From contig OZ253556.1 in the NCBI GenBank assembly GCA_965262705.1, positions 1 through 64,000 on the forward strand: a stretch of DNA of 64,000 bases, read 5' to 3'. Positions 27,106 through 35,227 of this stretch are shown one piece after another. Below the pieces are notes generated by a model, which saw nothing but the letters and a program-made list of their open reading frames with translations, ran no database searches and was not told where the DNA came from. This DNA comes from UJ101 sp965262705 (lineage in GTDB: Bacteria > Bacteroidota > Bacteroidia > Flavobacteriales > UJ101). Position 1 is the stretch's first letter. Each line of letters begins with the position of its first letter. A program made the translations under genes and the position numbers.

Positions 27106-27113
27106 TATATTTG
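27106..27113 (+). promoter_or_regulatory. -7 box (TATATTTG) of gyrB
   Basis: TATATTTG lies 38 bp before the gyrB ATG. The -33 position falls in CATAAGAACTGG between the MITE and the box and lacks TTTG, so the insertion may have displaced the original upstream element. Confidence 0.5.
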
Positions 27114-27151
27114 TAAGCTAGCGCTCCTTTTAAGGAAAAACAAAGTATAAT

Positions 27152-29098
27152 ATGATTGAACAACAAAATAACTATTCAGCGGATAGTATTCAGGCATTAG
27201 AGGGAATAGAACATGTAAGAATGCGTCCTTCTATGTATATTGGCGATGTGGGGGTAAGAGGGCTGCATCATTTGGTATATGAAGTGGTGGATAACTCTAT
27301 AGATGAATCCATGGCAGGCTATTGTAACGCAATTAATGTTATAATTAATGAAGATAATTCCATCATCGTACAAGATAATGGGCGTGGAGTTCCGGTAGAT
27401 ATTCATAAAAAAGAAGGGGTTTCAGCCTTAGAAGTAGTTATGACCAAAATTGGAGCTGGAGGGAAATTCGATAAAGACTCCTATAAGGTATCTGGAGGAT
27501 TACATGGTGTCGGGGTTTCTTGTGTAAATGCCTTATCTAACGATTTAAAAGCGGTGGTTCACCGGGAAGGAAAAATATGGGAACAATCCTATAAGCGAGG
27601 AAAAGCACAAGCGCCTGTAGAAGTAGTGGGAACTTCAGAAAAAACGGGAACGGAAATTACTTTTTGGCCGGATGATACCATATTTACGCAAACCGTCGAA
27701 TTTAATTACGAAATATTGGCTTATCGCTTGAGAGAATTGGCGTTTTTAAACAAAGGAGTAGTCATTTCTATTGCAGACAAACGAAATAAAGATAAAGAAG
27801 GAAATGTAGTAAAAGAAACTTTTAAATCAGAAGAAGGACTGAAAGAATTTGTACGCTTTTTAGACGAAACCCGAGAACCGTTGATAAAAAAAGTTATTCA
27901 TTTTGAAGGGGAAAAAAATGGCATTCCCATTGAAGTTGCTATGATTTATAATACCTCGTATGCAGAAAATCTTCACTCCTATGTGAATAATATTAACACC
28001 CATGAAGGAGGTACGCATTTATCCGGTTTTCGACGCGGGTTAACTCATACGCTAAAAAAATACTCGGATAACTCGGGTATGTTAGACAAAATAAAATTTA
28101 GTATCTCAGGCGATGATTTTCGAGAGGGACTAACGGCAATTATTTCTATAAAAGTAGCCGACCCTCAGTTTGAAGGACAAACTAAAACTAAACTTGGAAA
28201 TAGTGAAGTTTCTGCTTCAGTATCACAGGCGGTCTCAGAAATGTTAAGCGATTACTTAGAAGAAAATCCTGAAGATGCTAAAATAATTGTCCAGAAGGTG
28301 ATTTTGGCAGCGCAAGCCCGCCATGCGGCTACTAAAGCAAGAGAAATGGTACAACGAAAATCACCAATGTCCGGCGGCGGACTTCCCGGTAAACTGGCTG
28401 ATTGCGCTTCTTCCGATCCTGAAATTTGCGAACTTTTCCTTGTTGAGGGAGATTCGGCAGGTGGTACAGCAAAGCAAGGACGAGAAAGAGAATATCAGGC
28501 TATTTTACCGCTTAGAGGTAAGATTTTGAATGTGGAAAAAGCCATGCAGCATAAGGTTTTTGAAAATGAAGAAATCCGAAATATTTTTATGGCTTTAGGG
28601 GTTACTATAGGAACAGCAGAAGATAGTAAAGCATTAAATCTGGAAAAATTACGGTATAAAAAAATCATTATTATGTGTGATGCCGATGTAGATGGCAGCC
28701 ATATTTCAACCCTTATTTTAACTTTCTTCTTCCGCTATATGCGTAAGTTGGTCGAAGGAGGGTACGTTTATATTGCACAGCCCCCTCTTTACTTAGTTAA
28801 AAAAGGAGCAAAGCAGCGTTATGCGTGGACAGATCAACAGCGGGATCAAATCCTTTACGAACTGACTAACGGCGAAGGGAAAGGAGCCGGTATTCAAAGG
28901 TATAAAGGGCTTGGAGAGATGAATGCCGAACAATTATGGGAAACTACTTTAAATCCTGAGCGCCGTACACTAAAACAAGTAACGATAGAAAACGCTACAG
29001 AAGCTGATCGTGTTTTCTCTATGCTAATGGGGGATGAAGTGCCCCCAAGGCGAGCATTTATTGAACGAAATGCGGTGTATGCTAATATTGATACCTGA
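27152..29098 (+). CDS. gyrB: DNA gyrase subunit B
   Basis: ATPase subunit of gyrase, which introduces negative supercoils. At 648 residues it has the short Gram-positive/Bacteroidota length. Domains: a GHKL ATPase with VRMRPSMYIGDVGVRGLHHL, DNGRGVPVDIH and the lid KVSGGLHGVGVSCVNALS; a transducer; a TOPRIM with LFLVEGDSAGGTAKQGRERE and CDADVDGSHI; and a C-terminal QRYKGLGEMNAEQLWETT. ParE is the alternative, but MIGDVGVRGLHHLVYEVVDN is gyrase-like. The start is ATG at 27152. gyrA is not in the window. Confidence 0.96.
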   Translation: MIEQQNNYSADSIQALEGIEHVRMRPSMYIGDVGVRGLHHLVYEVVDNSIDESMAGYCNAINVIINEDNSIIVQDNGRGVPVDIHKKEGVSALEVVMTKIGAGGKFDKDSYKVSGGLHGVGVSCVNALSNDLKAVVHREGKIWEQSYKRGKAQAPVEVVGTSEKTGTEITFWPDDTIFTQTVEFNYEILAYRLRELAFLNKGVVISIADKRNKDKEGNVVKETFKSEEGLKEFVRFLDETREPLIKKVIHFEGEKNGIPIEVAMIYNTSYAENLHSYVNNINTHEGGTHLSGFRRGLTHTLKKYSDNSGMLDKIKFSISGDDFREGLTAIISIKVADPQFEGQTKTKLGNSEVSASVSQAVSEMLSDYLEENPEDAKIIVQKVILAAQARHAATKAREMVQRKSPMSGGGLPGKLADCASSDPEICELFLVEGDSAGGTAKQGREREYQAILPLRGKILNVEKAMQHKVFENEEIRNIFMALGVTIGTAEDSKALNLEKLRYKKIIIMCDADVDGSHISTLILTFFFRYMRKLVEGGYVYIAQPPLYLVKKGAKQRYAWTDQQRDQILYELTNGEGKGAGIQRYKGLGEMNAEQLWETTLNPERRTLKQVTIENATEADRVFSMLMGDEVPPRRAFIERNAVYANIDT

Positions 29099-29169
29099 TA
29101 AAAAATGTCTGATTGTATTATTGATTGCTTTGAGCAAAAAATTCTCGTTCAATAACCCTCTCAAAATTT

Positions 29170-29292
29170 CTATAAACTTAGTTGTCTAAAATGGGAAAAA
29201 GAAGCTAAATGCCTCTTTTTCTCGGGGTCGGGGTTATACAAAGACGCCCTCGCAGTTGTTTTTGCCTTAAAAATGTGGAGCATCTACAACAT
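29170..29292 (-). other. Repeated 67-bp conserved element, copy B, with micro-ORF and hairpin end
   Basis: On the minus strand the core (29226-29292) begins ATGTTGTAGATGCT and is 91% identical to copy A at 29716-29782. Read from the ATG at 29283 it encodes a 37-residue peptide starting MLHIFKAKT, with ASLYNPDP at residues 13-20, ending at TAG 29170. Four of the six differences between the copies fall in a row at third codon positions and are silent in this frame. Just after the core comes a hairpin at 29195-29221 (arms GAAAAAGAAGC / GCCTCTTTTTC), which could be a terminator. I do not recognise it. It could be a structured small RNA, a micro-protein, or a leader peptide. Confidence 0.5.
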
Positions 29293-29364
29293 TATTAAAA
29301 GCAACATTCCCCGGTTGCCTCGGTTTGGAACAAGGATAAACCCGAGTTCCGAAAATCAAAAAAA

Positions 29365-29583
29365 TTAAACCATGATAATATCAGAAGTAGTTATTCTATC
29401 AATAGTAAGATCAGAAAGGGAAAGACTCTTGGATTTTTTTTCCGCTTCTTCTAACAGAGAATACATATCTTCTTCACCTACAGAGAAGCGAATAGTCTGC
29501 AATAGCTGTCCATATTCATCTTCTTTGCTTCCTGTAAAATCACGAAGACTTACATACTTATTATATAATTCTTGACCGGTCAG
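29365..29583 (-). CDS. Candidate small acidic protein with non-ATG start, unknown
   Basis: An open frame of 72 codons between the two repeated elements. It reads TGQELYNKYVSLRDF, an acidic middle, then SVGEEDMYSLLEEAEKKSKS and ends DRITTSDIIMV. No ATG exists before residue ~40. The likely start is CTG at 29583, which would sit at or within a few bases of the transcription start set by the promoter at 29590-29621, so it would be leaderless. The perfect palindrome TGACCGGTCA (29572-29581) overlaps the start and could be an operator. It might instead be the C-terminal remnant of a longer gene. I cannot assign a function. Confidence 0.4.
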   Translation of the reverse strand: MTGQELYNKYVSLRDFTGSKEDEYGQLLQTIRFSVGEEDMYSLLEEAEKKSKSLSLSDLTIDRITTSDIIMV

Positions 29584-29589
29584 AGTCTA

Positions 29590-29621
29590 CAAAAATACAA
29601 ACAATATGCCAAATAAACAAA
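29590..29621 (-). promoter_or_regulatory. Bacteroidota-type promoter facing the small ORF
   Basis: On the minus strand TTTG (29618-29621), exactly 20 bp, then TATTTTTG (29590-29597): a full match to TTTG-N19-21-TAnnTTTG. It is one of only a few perfect matches noticed in the window and points at the unexplained region between gyrB and doxX. Confidence 0.6.
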
Positions 29622-29671
29622 ACAAAGTTCCGGAATTTTAGAAAATCGAAAAAAAATTATGCGCGATGCCA

Positions 29672-29782
29672 TTAGTAAAATAAAGAAGAGCAAAGAATAA
29701 AATTCTCTGCTCTCGGGTCGGGGTTATACAAAGACGCCCCCGCATTTGTTTTTGCCTTGAAGATATGAAGCATCTACAACAT
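29672..29782 (-). other. Repeated 67-bp conserved element, copy A, with micro-ORF and hairpin end
   Basis: Second copy of the element at 29170-29292, same strand, offset 490 bp. From the ATG at 29773 it encodes 33 residues, MLHIFKAKT then ASLYNPDP, ending TAA 29672. The core contains a stem CGGGG/CCCCG around a fully conserved loop GCGTCTTTGTATAA. A 12-bp hairpin at 29687-29713 (AGAGCAAAGAAT / ATTCTCTGCTCT) followed by U-rich RNA looks like a terminator. A -7-like box TATCTTTG faces it at 29823-29830. Upstream GAAGATAT can pair with ATATCTTC in the core. RNA or micro-protein remains open. Confidence 0.5.
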
Positions 29783-29884
29783 GATCAAAAAATGAAAAAT
29801 TCAAAAAAATATCTTCACTTTACAAAGATAACGCATTTACAAGGAAAGATCAGTGTTAATTTAATAAAAAAAGCCACCGGTATT

Positions 29885-29969
29885 TAGCTAACACGGACGT
29901 ACATTCTCGAGCGTTGCATTTCATTGCCGGGATAAGACCACTGTAAAAAACACTTTAGCAACGTCTCAT
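29885..29969 (-). repeat. Decayed MITE-family element overlapping the doxX stop
   Basis: TAGCTAACACGGACGTACAT, CGAGCGTTGCATTTC and AAAACACTTTAGCAACGTCTC are worn family modules. The terminal T-GAGAC read from the other strand supplies the TGA stop of the doxX remnant. Confidence 0.5.
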
Positions 29970-30372
29970 TTTTTATTTTGAGGGTATAGAGCACATGAAT
30001 TATGATGAACATTTTTTATTAAGAAATAATAGCAAAGAACATAAATCATTTGCAATCCTACCCATTCCCATTTTTCTTTCATCGCGGAACCAAACAAAAG
30101 GATAATAATTGGTATAGCTCCTGCATTGAGCGTTTTTTGAGTAAAAATTCCAAGAATAAGCAGGATACCTATGGTAAATTCGATGAAAGGCAGTACCGTT
30201 GCAAAAACGAAGGTTACTCCTGAAGGGATGGGGGTATTGGTATAAAACTCTACCATATCCAATCACGGAATTTACTAATTTTAGGTAATAGAACAGCACC
30301 ATGGACAAGTATATTTACGCCCATAGCTACTCGCAAAAGTACAAAAGCATTTTTTTCTGCGGTTAACTTCAT
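29966..30372 (-). pseudogene. DoxX-family membrane protein, frameshifted
   Basis: DoxX-like proteins are small four-helix membrane proteins, some linked to respiratory or oxidative functions. The start at 30372 gives KNAFVLLRVAMGVNILVHGA and continues to FRDWIW, then TAG at 30250-30252. The family sequence resumes in the next frame (MVEFYTNTPIPSGVTFVFAT, then PFIEFTIGILLILGIFTQ) to the normal C-terminus. A single-base deletion at about 30250-30262 explains this. It is 12 bp downstream of the SMP-30-like lipoprotein gene, so the two were an operon. A sequencing error is the main alternative, but three other broken genes are present in the window. Confidence 0.8.
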
Positions 30373-30384
30373 TTTTTTGTGTTT

Positions 30385-31347
30385 TTATGTATTATTATTT
30401 TTAATAAAATAAGCTACAATTTTATTATCGTTCATTTCTGGTATATACACTATTTTTTCTTTTCGATTAAGACCAATATCAGCAGATCCACTAGGGAGGT
30501 CCTTAATTAAAGTAGCTAGTTTTTTATTAATTTCATCGTAATATTTCAATTCACCGGCAAGATAATCAGAAATATAAAATCCTTGATCAGTTTTTTCAAG
30601 TCCGTCTAAATTTCCCATTTTTGGATATATTTTAGACATTTTTTTATCTGTTAATGAAATTTTAAATAGACATCCTGGTTCTTCCGTTGCATACGTTTTT
30701 GGGTCAAAGCCCTTTATATCTCCCCAACTTGCAACATACAGGATACCGTCTTCAGCAAATAATCCGTTAGGCATCTTAAGATGCTCATCTTTTATCCAGG
30801 TAGATACTTCTCCATTAGAAAGTTTATAAATTGCGCTAAAGCCTAGGGTATTACTTATGTAAACATTCCCGTCTTTATCTACTGCCGTGTCGTTTAGAAA
30901 ACTGGCGCCTGCTACATCATATTTATGTAAAACATTCCCCTCTTTTATACTAATTTCTACCAATTGGTCAATATCAGAAACATATAATTTATCGTTGTAT
31001 TTTACTAAGCCCTTAGGAGCGTTTAATCCGGTAATCCATTTTTCCGTAATAAATTTTCCATTAGGGGAAACCTTACTGATAAAACCATTTCCGTCTTTTT
31101 CTGTTGCTTGACCATTGACATTAGAGATATATAAAACGTTATTCTCTTTATCATACAATACACTTTCAGGATTTTTCAACCCTGCAAGCTCCCATTTCTT
31201 TTCTACTTTTTGCTGTTGTTCTCTTTCTGCTTTTGTGTTTTGTTTTTCATCTTCGCCAGATGGCTTATTATGCTTGTGAGAACAAGCGAATAGAGAAATA
31301 TATCCTACTAATGCAATTGTAACAATTATTAATCTTTTTTTTATCAT
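30385..31347 (-). CDS. SMP-30/gluconolactonase-like beta-propeller lipoprotein
   Basis: A 320-residue lipoprotein: signal peptide with lipobox SLFACSHKH, a charged linker, then repeats of a six-bladed propeller. Repeats include NPESVLYDKENNVLYISNVN, NAPKGLVKYNDKLYVSDIDQ, DTAVDKDGNVYISNT, MPNGLFAEDGILYVASWGDI and LDGLEKTDQGFYISDYLAGE. The fold family includes lactonases and sugar-ring hydrolases, but catalytic metal ligands cannot be assigned confidently, so the substrate is unknown. The start is ATG at 31347. It is operonic with the frameshifted doxX. Confidence 0.82.
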   Translation of the reverse strand: MIKKRLIIVTIALVGYISLFACSHKHNKPSGEDEKQNTKAEREQQQKVEKKWELAGLKNPESVLYDKENNVLYISNVNGQATEKDGNGFISKVSPNGKFITEKWITGLNAPKGLVKYNDKLYVSDIDQLVEISIKEGNVLHKYDVAGASFLNDTAVDKDGNVYISNTLGFSAIYKLSNGEVSTWIKDEHLKMPNGLFAEDGILYVASWGDIKGFDPKTYATEEPGCLFKISLTDKKMSKIYPKMGNLDGLEKTDQGFYISDYLAGELKYYDEINKKLATLIKDLPSGSADIGLNRKEKIVYIPEMNDNKIVAYFIKNNNT

Positions 31348-31606
31348 GATTTTTATTTCTAATTACTTATTTTTATGAAATGCAAAGTTAATAAATTTTA
31401 AAATACTTGGTAAGAGAAATACCTTAGATGGTATAGTCAAATCGCTTTAGTCCATAGTTCCATACATTTTACATTGACTACAGCTACAAATGATTCAATA
31501 TACTTCGTATACCAAGTGGCAGTGCTTAGCCAGCGCTTGAGGTGTAGAACTGAACTGAAACTTTTAGCTTCAATGACTTTCAGTTGCATAATAAATATAA
31601 TAATCA

Positions 31607-31782
31607 TATAAAGCATCTAACTTCAAACTGCTTCCTTACTTCGACAGGCTCAGTAACCATCTCAAAAAATTAAAATCCTCACAACCCAAAGGTTGCTCCG
31701 GTGTTTAATTTTTATCGGGCGTTGCATTTCGACAAACTCAATACAAGCATTTTTTTGTTAGCGTGCTTTTTGCAGCGGTATC
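31607..31782 (-). mobile_element. MITE-like element, left terminus lost
   Basis: Long-class interior in reverse orientation: AAAGCATCTAACTTCAAACT, the TTCGACAGGCTCAGTAACCA module, CTCACAACCCAAAGGTTGCT, ending GTGCTTTTTGCAGCGGTATC. The GAGACCGTTGCAGA terminus is absent. Upstream (31440-31606) are worn short-class pieces (CTTTCAGTTGCATAA) and no gene I can support. Confidence 0.8.
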
Positions 31783-31903
31783 AATGTCTTAGATGATAAC
31801 ATCAAATTGCTTTAGTTCATAGTTCCATCTTTGTTTGATAACGAGCCTATTCGCATCTTGACTATTTTCACTATATTTGCAAGCGATATAAGCTAAATTC
31901 TCT

Positions 31904-32524
31904 ATGAAATATAACGTAGATCGTGAAAAACTAATGATTCCAGAATACGGGCGCCATATACAAAAAATGATTAACCATTGTGTTTCCATAACAGATGATG
32001 AAAAACGAAATCACTGTGCAAATACCATTACAACTGTTATGGGAAACTTAAACCCTCATTTAAGAGATGTTCCTGATTTTCAGCATAAATTATGGGATCA
32101 TTTATTTATCATGTCCAATTTTAAATTAAAAGTTGACTCGCCTTACCCTGTTCCTGCTAAAGAAGAATTTCAAAAATTACCGAGAAAATTAGATTATCCT
32201 AAAGGGATTAAAAAATATCGCTATTATGGTCGTAACATTATAAAAATGATTAAGGTTGCTGTTTCCTGGGAGGAAGGGGATAAAAAAACTGCGCTGATTT
32301 ATACCATTGCCAATCACATGAAAAAATCTTTTTTAAAATGGAACAAAGATACTGTTAATGATCAATTAATTTGGGAGCATTTATACGATCTGTCTGATGG
32401 GCAATTAAAAGTTAAAGGAGAGTTAGATGAATTAACCGCTGCCAATACAGAAAGAGTTCAACAAAATCAATGGCGAACTAATCATAAACTTCAAAAAAGA
32501 AGAAAATTAGATGAGCGGTTTTAA
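31904..32524 (+). CDS. DUF4290 family protein
   Basis: A soluble 206-residue Bacteroidota-specific protein of unknown function. Seen: EKLMIPEYGRHIQKMINHCV, the central PHLRDVPDFQHKLWDHLFIM and a highly basic C-terminal tail (KLQKRRKLDERF). Its last codons overlap the murA start by 14 bp, so the two are translationally coupled; this pairing is common in flavobacteria and may reflect a role in envelope growth, which is inference. A -7 box TATATTTG at 31872-31879 lies 24 bp before the ATG. Confidence 0.87.
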   Translation: MKYNVDREKLMIPEYGRHIQKMINHCVSITDDEKRNHCANTITTVMGNLNPHLRDVPDFQHKLWDHLFIMSNFKLKVDSPYPVPAKEEFQKLPRKLDYPKGIKKYRYYGRNIIKMIKVAVSWEEGDKKTALIYTIANHMKKSFLKWNKDTVNDQLIWEHLYDLSDGQLKVKGELDELTAANTERVQQNQWRTNHKLQKRRKLDERF

Positions 32525-33815
32525 AATCAAAGGAGGAAAATCTTTAAAAGGAGAAATTACTCCTCAAGGAGCTAAAAACGAAGCATTACAAGTGCTCTGC
32601 GCTACTTTGTTAACTACGAATCCTGTTAGAATAAAAAATATTCCTAATATTTTAGATGTTAATAAACTCATTGATATTTTAGAAAATTTAGGCGTTAAAA
32701 TTACGAAGAATGGAAAAGGAGATTATACTTTTCAGGCAGATAAACTCCATCTCGAATATATGACGTCAAAAGAATTTAGAGCAGACGGTGCTTTTTTACG
32801 AGGGTCTATTATGTTGTTAGGACCTATGTTAGCACGGTTTAAAAAAGCCTATATGCCCAAGCCGGGTGGAGATAAAATAGGACGCCGTCGTTTAGATACT
32901 CATTTCGAAGGATTTATTCGGTTGGGCGCCAGGGTTAGCTATCATAGAAATGAACAATTCTATGGCGTGGAATCTGAGCAGCTAAACGGTACTTATATGC
33001 TTTTAGAAGAAGCCTCTGTTACAGGAACAGCCAATCTTTTAATGACCGCCGTACTGGCTAAGGGTAAAACCACCATTTACAATGCAGCCTGCGAACCTTA
33101 TTTACAACAATTATGTAAAATGTTGGTTAGAATGGGGGCTAAAATTTCAGGTATCGGCTCAAACTTACTAATTATTGAAGGAGTGAAAGAACTAAGAGGA
33201 ACCTCTCATTCAATACTACCTGATATGGTTGAAATAGGATCCTGGATAGGGTTAGCAGCGATTACAAAATCGGAAATTACTATTAAAGATGTTAGCTGGG
33301 AAAATTTAGGGATTATTCCAAATGTGTTTAGAAAATTAGGTATCACCATCCAAAGAACAGGAGATGATTTATTTATTCCCGTACACGAAAAATATAAAGT
33401 TCATAAATTTATTGATGGTTCTATTTTGACTATTGCTGATGCTCCTTGGCCGGGACTCACACCCGATCTGCTAAGTATTATTTTAGTAACCGCCTGTCAG
33501 GCTAAAGGAACGGTTTTAATCCACCAAAAAATGTTTGAATCTCGCTTGTTTTTTACCGATAAATTAATTGAAATGGGCGCGCAAATTATTTTATGCGACC
33601 CCCATCGTGCAAATATTATAGGCTTAAACCATGAATCGCCTTTAAGAGGTTCAACCATTACCTCTCCGGATATACGTGCAGGTATTTCGCTGCTCATCGC
33701 TGCGCTTTCAGCTGAAGGAACATCTATCATTCAAAATATAGAACAAATCGATCGTGGATATGAAGAAATAGATACTCGATTAAAAGCAATTGGAGCAGAT
33801 ATTATACGCGTTTAG
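32511..33815 (+). CDS. murA: UDP-N-acetylglucosamine 1-carboxyvinyltransferase, Asp instead of catalytic Cys
   Basis: First committed step of peptidoglycan synthesis: transfers enolpyruvate from PEP to UDP-GlcNAc. At 434 residues with two inside-out alpha/beta domains it is standard. Seen: the opening KGEITPQGAKNEALQVLCAT, PDMVEIGSWIGLAAI, and the active-site loop KPGGDKIGRRRLDTHFEGF. In that loop the residue aligned with E. coli Cys115 is Asp (about Asp121). Such Cys-to-Asp enzymes (known in mycobacteria and chlamydiae) are insensitive to fosfomycin. The start overlaps the DUF4290 gene. The stop codon's last base is the first G of a MITE copy. Confidence 0.95.
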   Translation: MSGFKIKGGKSLKGEITPQGAKNEALQVLCATLLTTNPVRIKNIPNILDVNKLIDILENLGVKITKNGKGDYTFQADKLHLEYMTSKEFRADGAFLRGSIMLLGPMLARFKKAYMPKPGGDKIGRRRLDTHFEGFIRLGARVSYHRNEQFYGVESEQLNGTYMLLEEASVTGTANLLMTAVLAKGKTTIYNAACEPYLQQLCKMLVRMGAKISGIGSNLLIIEGVKELRGTSHSILPDMVEIGSWIGLAAITKSEITIKDVSWENLGIIPNVFRKLGITIQRTGDDLFIPVHEKYKVHKFIDGSILTIADAPWPGLTPDLLSIILVTACQAKGTVLIHQKMFESRLFFTDKLIEMGAQIILCDPHRANIIGLNHESPLRGSTITSPDIRAGISLLIAALSAEGTSIIQNIEQIDRGYEEIDTRLKAIGADIIRV

Positions 33816-34080
33816 AGACCGTTTCAAAAAGCACTTTAGCCAACGCAAGTCATCGAAGCCAAACACCGGATCAACCTTTTGGTTATGAGAATTTTAATTA
33901 TCGGTAGCTTAGTACTTCGACAGGCGGTTACTGAGCCTGTTGAGATGCAGTAACCACTTGTCGAAGTATTCAATAACCATATTTCGACTGTGCTCAATGA
34001 TCACTTGTCGAAGTAAAAAAGTTGTTTGAAGCTAAGGGCTTACTTTTTAATAATTTTTTTATGTATTCTGAAACGGTCTC
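33815..34080 (+). mobile_element. MITE-like element, longest copy, with nested inverted repeats
   Basis: 266 bp, GAGACCGTTTCAAAAAGCAC to GTATTCTGAAACGGTCTC. The interior is expanded by several copies of the inverted module TACTTCGACAAGTG / CACTTGTCGAAGTA and TTCGACTGTGCTCAATGATC, forming a nested hairpin. It lies between murA and the RluB-like gene. No target duplication is visible. Confidence 0.85.
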
Positions 34081-34134
34081 AATGTTTAAAATTTCATATC
34101 ATAATTTTTTTATTATTTTTATAAAAATGACACC

Positions 34135-35028
34135 ATGACAAATCGGAAAAATTTTTCACAACGAACATCTAATGAAAAAACACAAAATAAGAGCGCAAAC
34201 ATAAAAAAAGAATTTAGGGGAAAATTTAACGCCAGAAAAAAAACATCTCATCCAAAAGTAAAAAAACAGAATAACATCAATGAAAAGGATGGAATTCGCT
34301 TAAATAAATATATAGCCCATGCAGGGCTCGCTTCTCGAAGGGAAGCAGATGAGCTTATAAAAACGGGTGTGGTAGAAGTAAACGGAAAAGTAATATCAGA
34401 AATGGGATATAAGGTTCAACCTGCTGATATTGTACGTTTTGATGGAAAAACAATTAAAGCTGAAAAGAAGGTGTACGTTTTATTAAATAAACCTAAAGGC
34501 TTTATTACCACAATGAATGATCAAAAGGGAAGAAAAACAGTAATGGACTTGGTTGCAAATGCTTCACCTTACCGCATCTATCCTGTTGGACGCTTAGACC
34601 GGCCAACGACCGGTGTTTTACTTTTGACTAACGACGGAGATATGGCAAAAAAACTTACACATCCTAAGCATGGTGTTAAAAAATTATACCATGTAACCTT
34701 AAATAAAAATTTAATCGGCAGTGATTTTCAAAAGATTTTAAAAGGAGTTGAACTTAAAGAGGGCGTTGCCAGAGTAGATAAAATTTCTTATGTAGAAGGA
34801 AAAAAGAAAAACGAGTTGGGATTAGCGATTCATATTGGCTGGAATAGGGTGATTAGAAGAATTTTTTCCAAGTTGGGCTACGAAGTAGTTAGTTTAGATA
34901 GGGTTTATTTTGCCGGATTAACTAAAAAAGGAGTAAAAAGAGGGCAATGGAAAATACTGACCGAACAAGAAATTAATTATTTAAAAATCATCTCACAAAG
35001 TGAGACCGCTGCAAAAAGCTTGTATTGA
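34135..35028 (+). CDS. RluB/RsuA-family rRNA pseudouridine synthase, C-terminus supplied by a MITE
   Basis: Isomerises a uridine in rRNA, probably 23S near the peptidyl-transferase region (RluB-like). Layout: a basic N-terminal extension (~1-55), an S4 RNA-binding domain (IRLNKYIAHAGLASRREADE), and a catalytic domain with the Asp in PVGRLDRPTTGVLLLTNDGD and the later GWNRVIRRIFSKLGYEVVSL. The final ETAAKSLY and stop are encoded inside a MITE at 35002. Removing the element and one copy of its AAAGT duplication restores an ending SQSFDS-stop, so the insertion replaced four residues with eight. The tail is past the catalytic fold and function is probably kept. Confidence 0.92.
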   Translation: MTNRKNFSQRTSNEKTQNKSANIKKEFRGKFNARKKTSHPKVKKQNNINEKDGIRLNKYIAHAGLASRREADELIKTGVVEVNGKVISEMGYKVQPADIVRFDGKTIKAEKKVYVLLNKPKGFITTMNDQKGRKTVMDLVANASPYRIYPVGRLDRPTTGVLLLTNDGDMAKKLTHPKHGVKKLYHVTLNKNLIGSDFQKILKGVELKEGVARVDKISYVEGKKKNELGLAIHIGWNRVIRRIFSKLGYEVVSLDRVYFAGLTKKGVKRGQWKILTEQEINYLKIISQSETAAKSLY

Positions 35029-35137
35029 GAACTTCGACTAGGCTCAGTAACCACTTGCCGAAATGCAACGTCTGAGAACTGAACTGAATTGAAAATCAGC
35101 AAAGCTAAAGTCAGCATATATACTCTGCAACGGTCTC
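35002..35137. mobile_element. MITE-family element inserted in the 3' end of the pseudouridine synthase gene
   Basis: 136 bp from GAGACCGCTGCAAAAAGCTT to TACTCTGCAACGGTCTC, flanked by AAAGT on both sides (perfect 5-bp duplication). The interior is a rearranged set of modules (TTCGACTAGGCTCAGTAACC, GAACTGAACTGAATTGAAAA). It supplies the last eight codons and the stop of the gene on its left. Confidence 0.88.
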
Positions 35138-35164
35138 AAAGTTTTGATTCTTAATAAATAAAAG

Positions 35165-35216
35165 GAGAATCCTGCAAAAAGCATTGTATTGGAAAAGCGC
35201 TTTTTGCAAGGATCTC
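35165..35216. repeat. Very short MITE-family element (52 bp)
   Basis: GAGAATCCTGCAAAAAGC and GCTTTTTGCAAGGATCTC face each other across CATTGTATTGGAAAA, so the element is nearly only terminal repeats. It lies 11 bp from the 3' end of mdh. Confidence 0.7.
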
Positions 35217-35227
35217 ATTCTTTAAAT

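Noticed and set aside
29226..29292. Core element beginning GTTGTAGATGC and running to AAAACAAC, about 36 bp, resembling a type II CRISPR repeat or tracrRNA anti-repeat
   Set aside because: Only two copies 490 bp apart, conservation extends well beyond 36 bp, no spacers, and no cas gene in the window.
29372..29575. 67-residue plus-strand frame MIISEVVILSIVRSE
   Set aside because: Low-complexity Ser/Arg composition; the opposite strand has a promoter and a more protein-like acidic frame.
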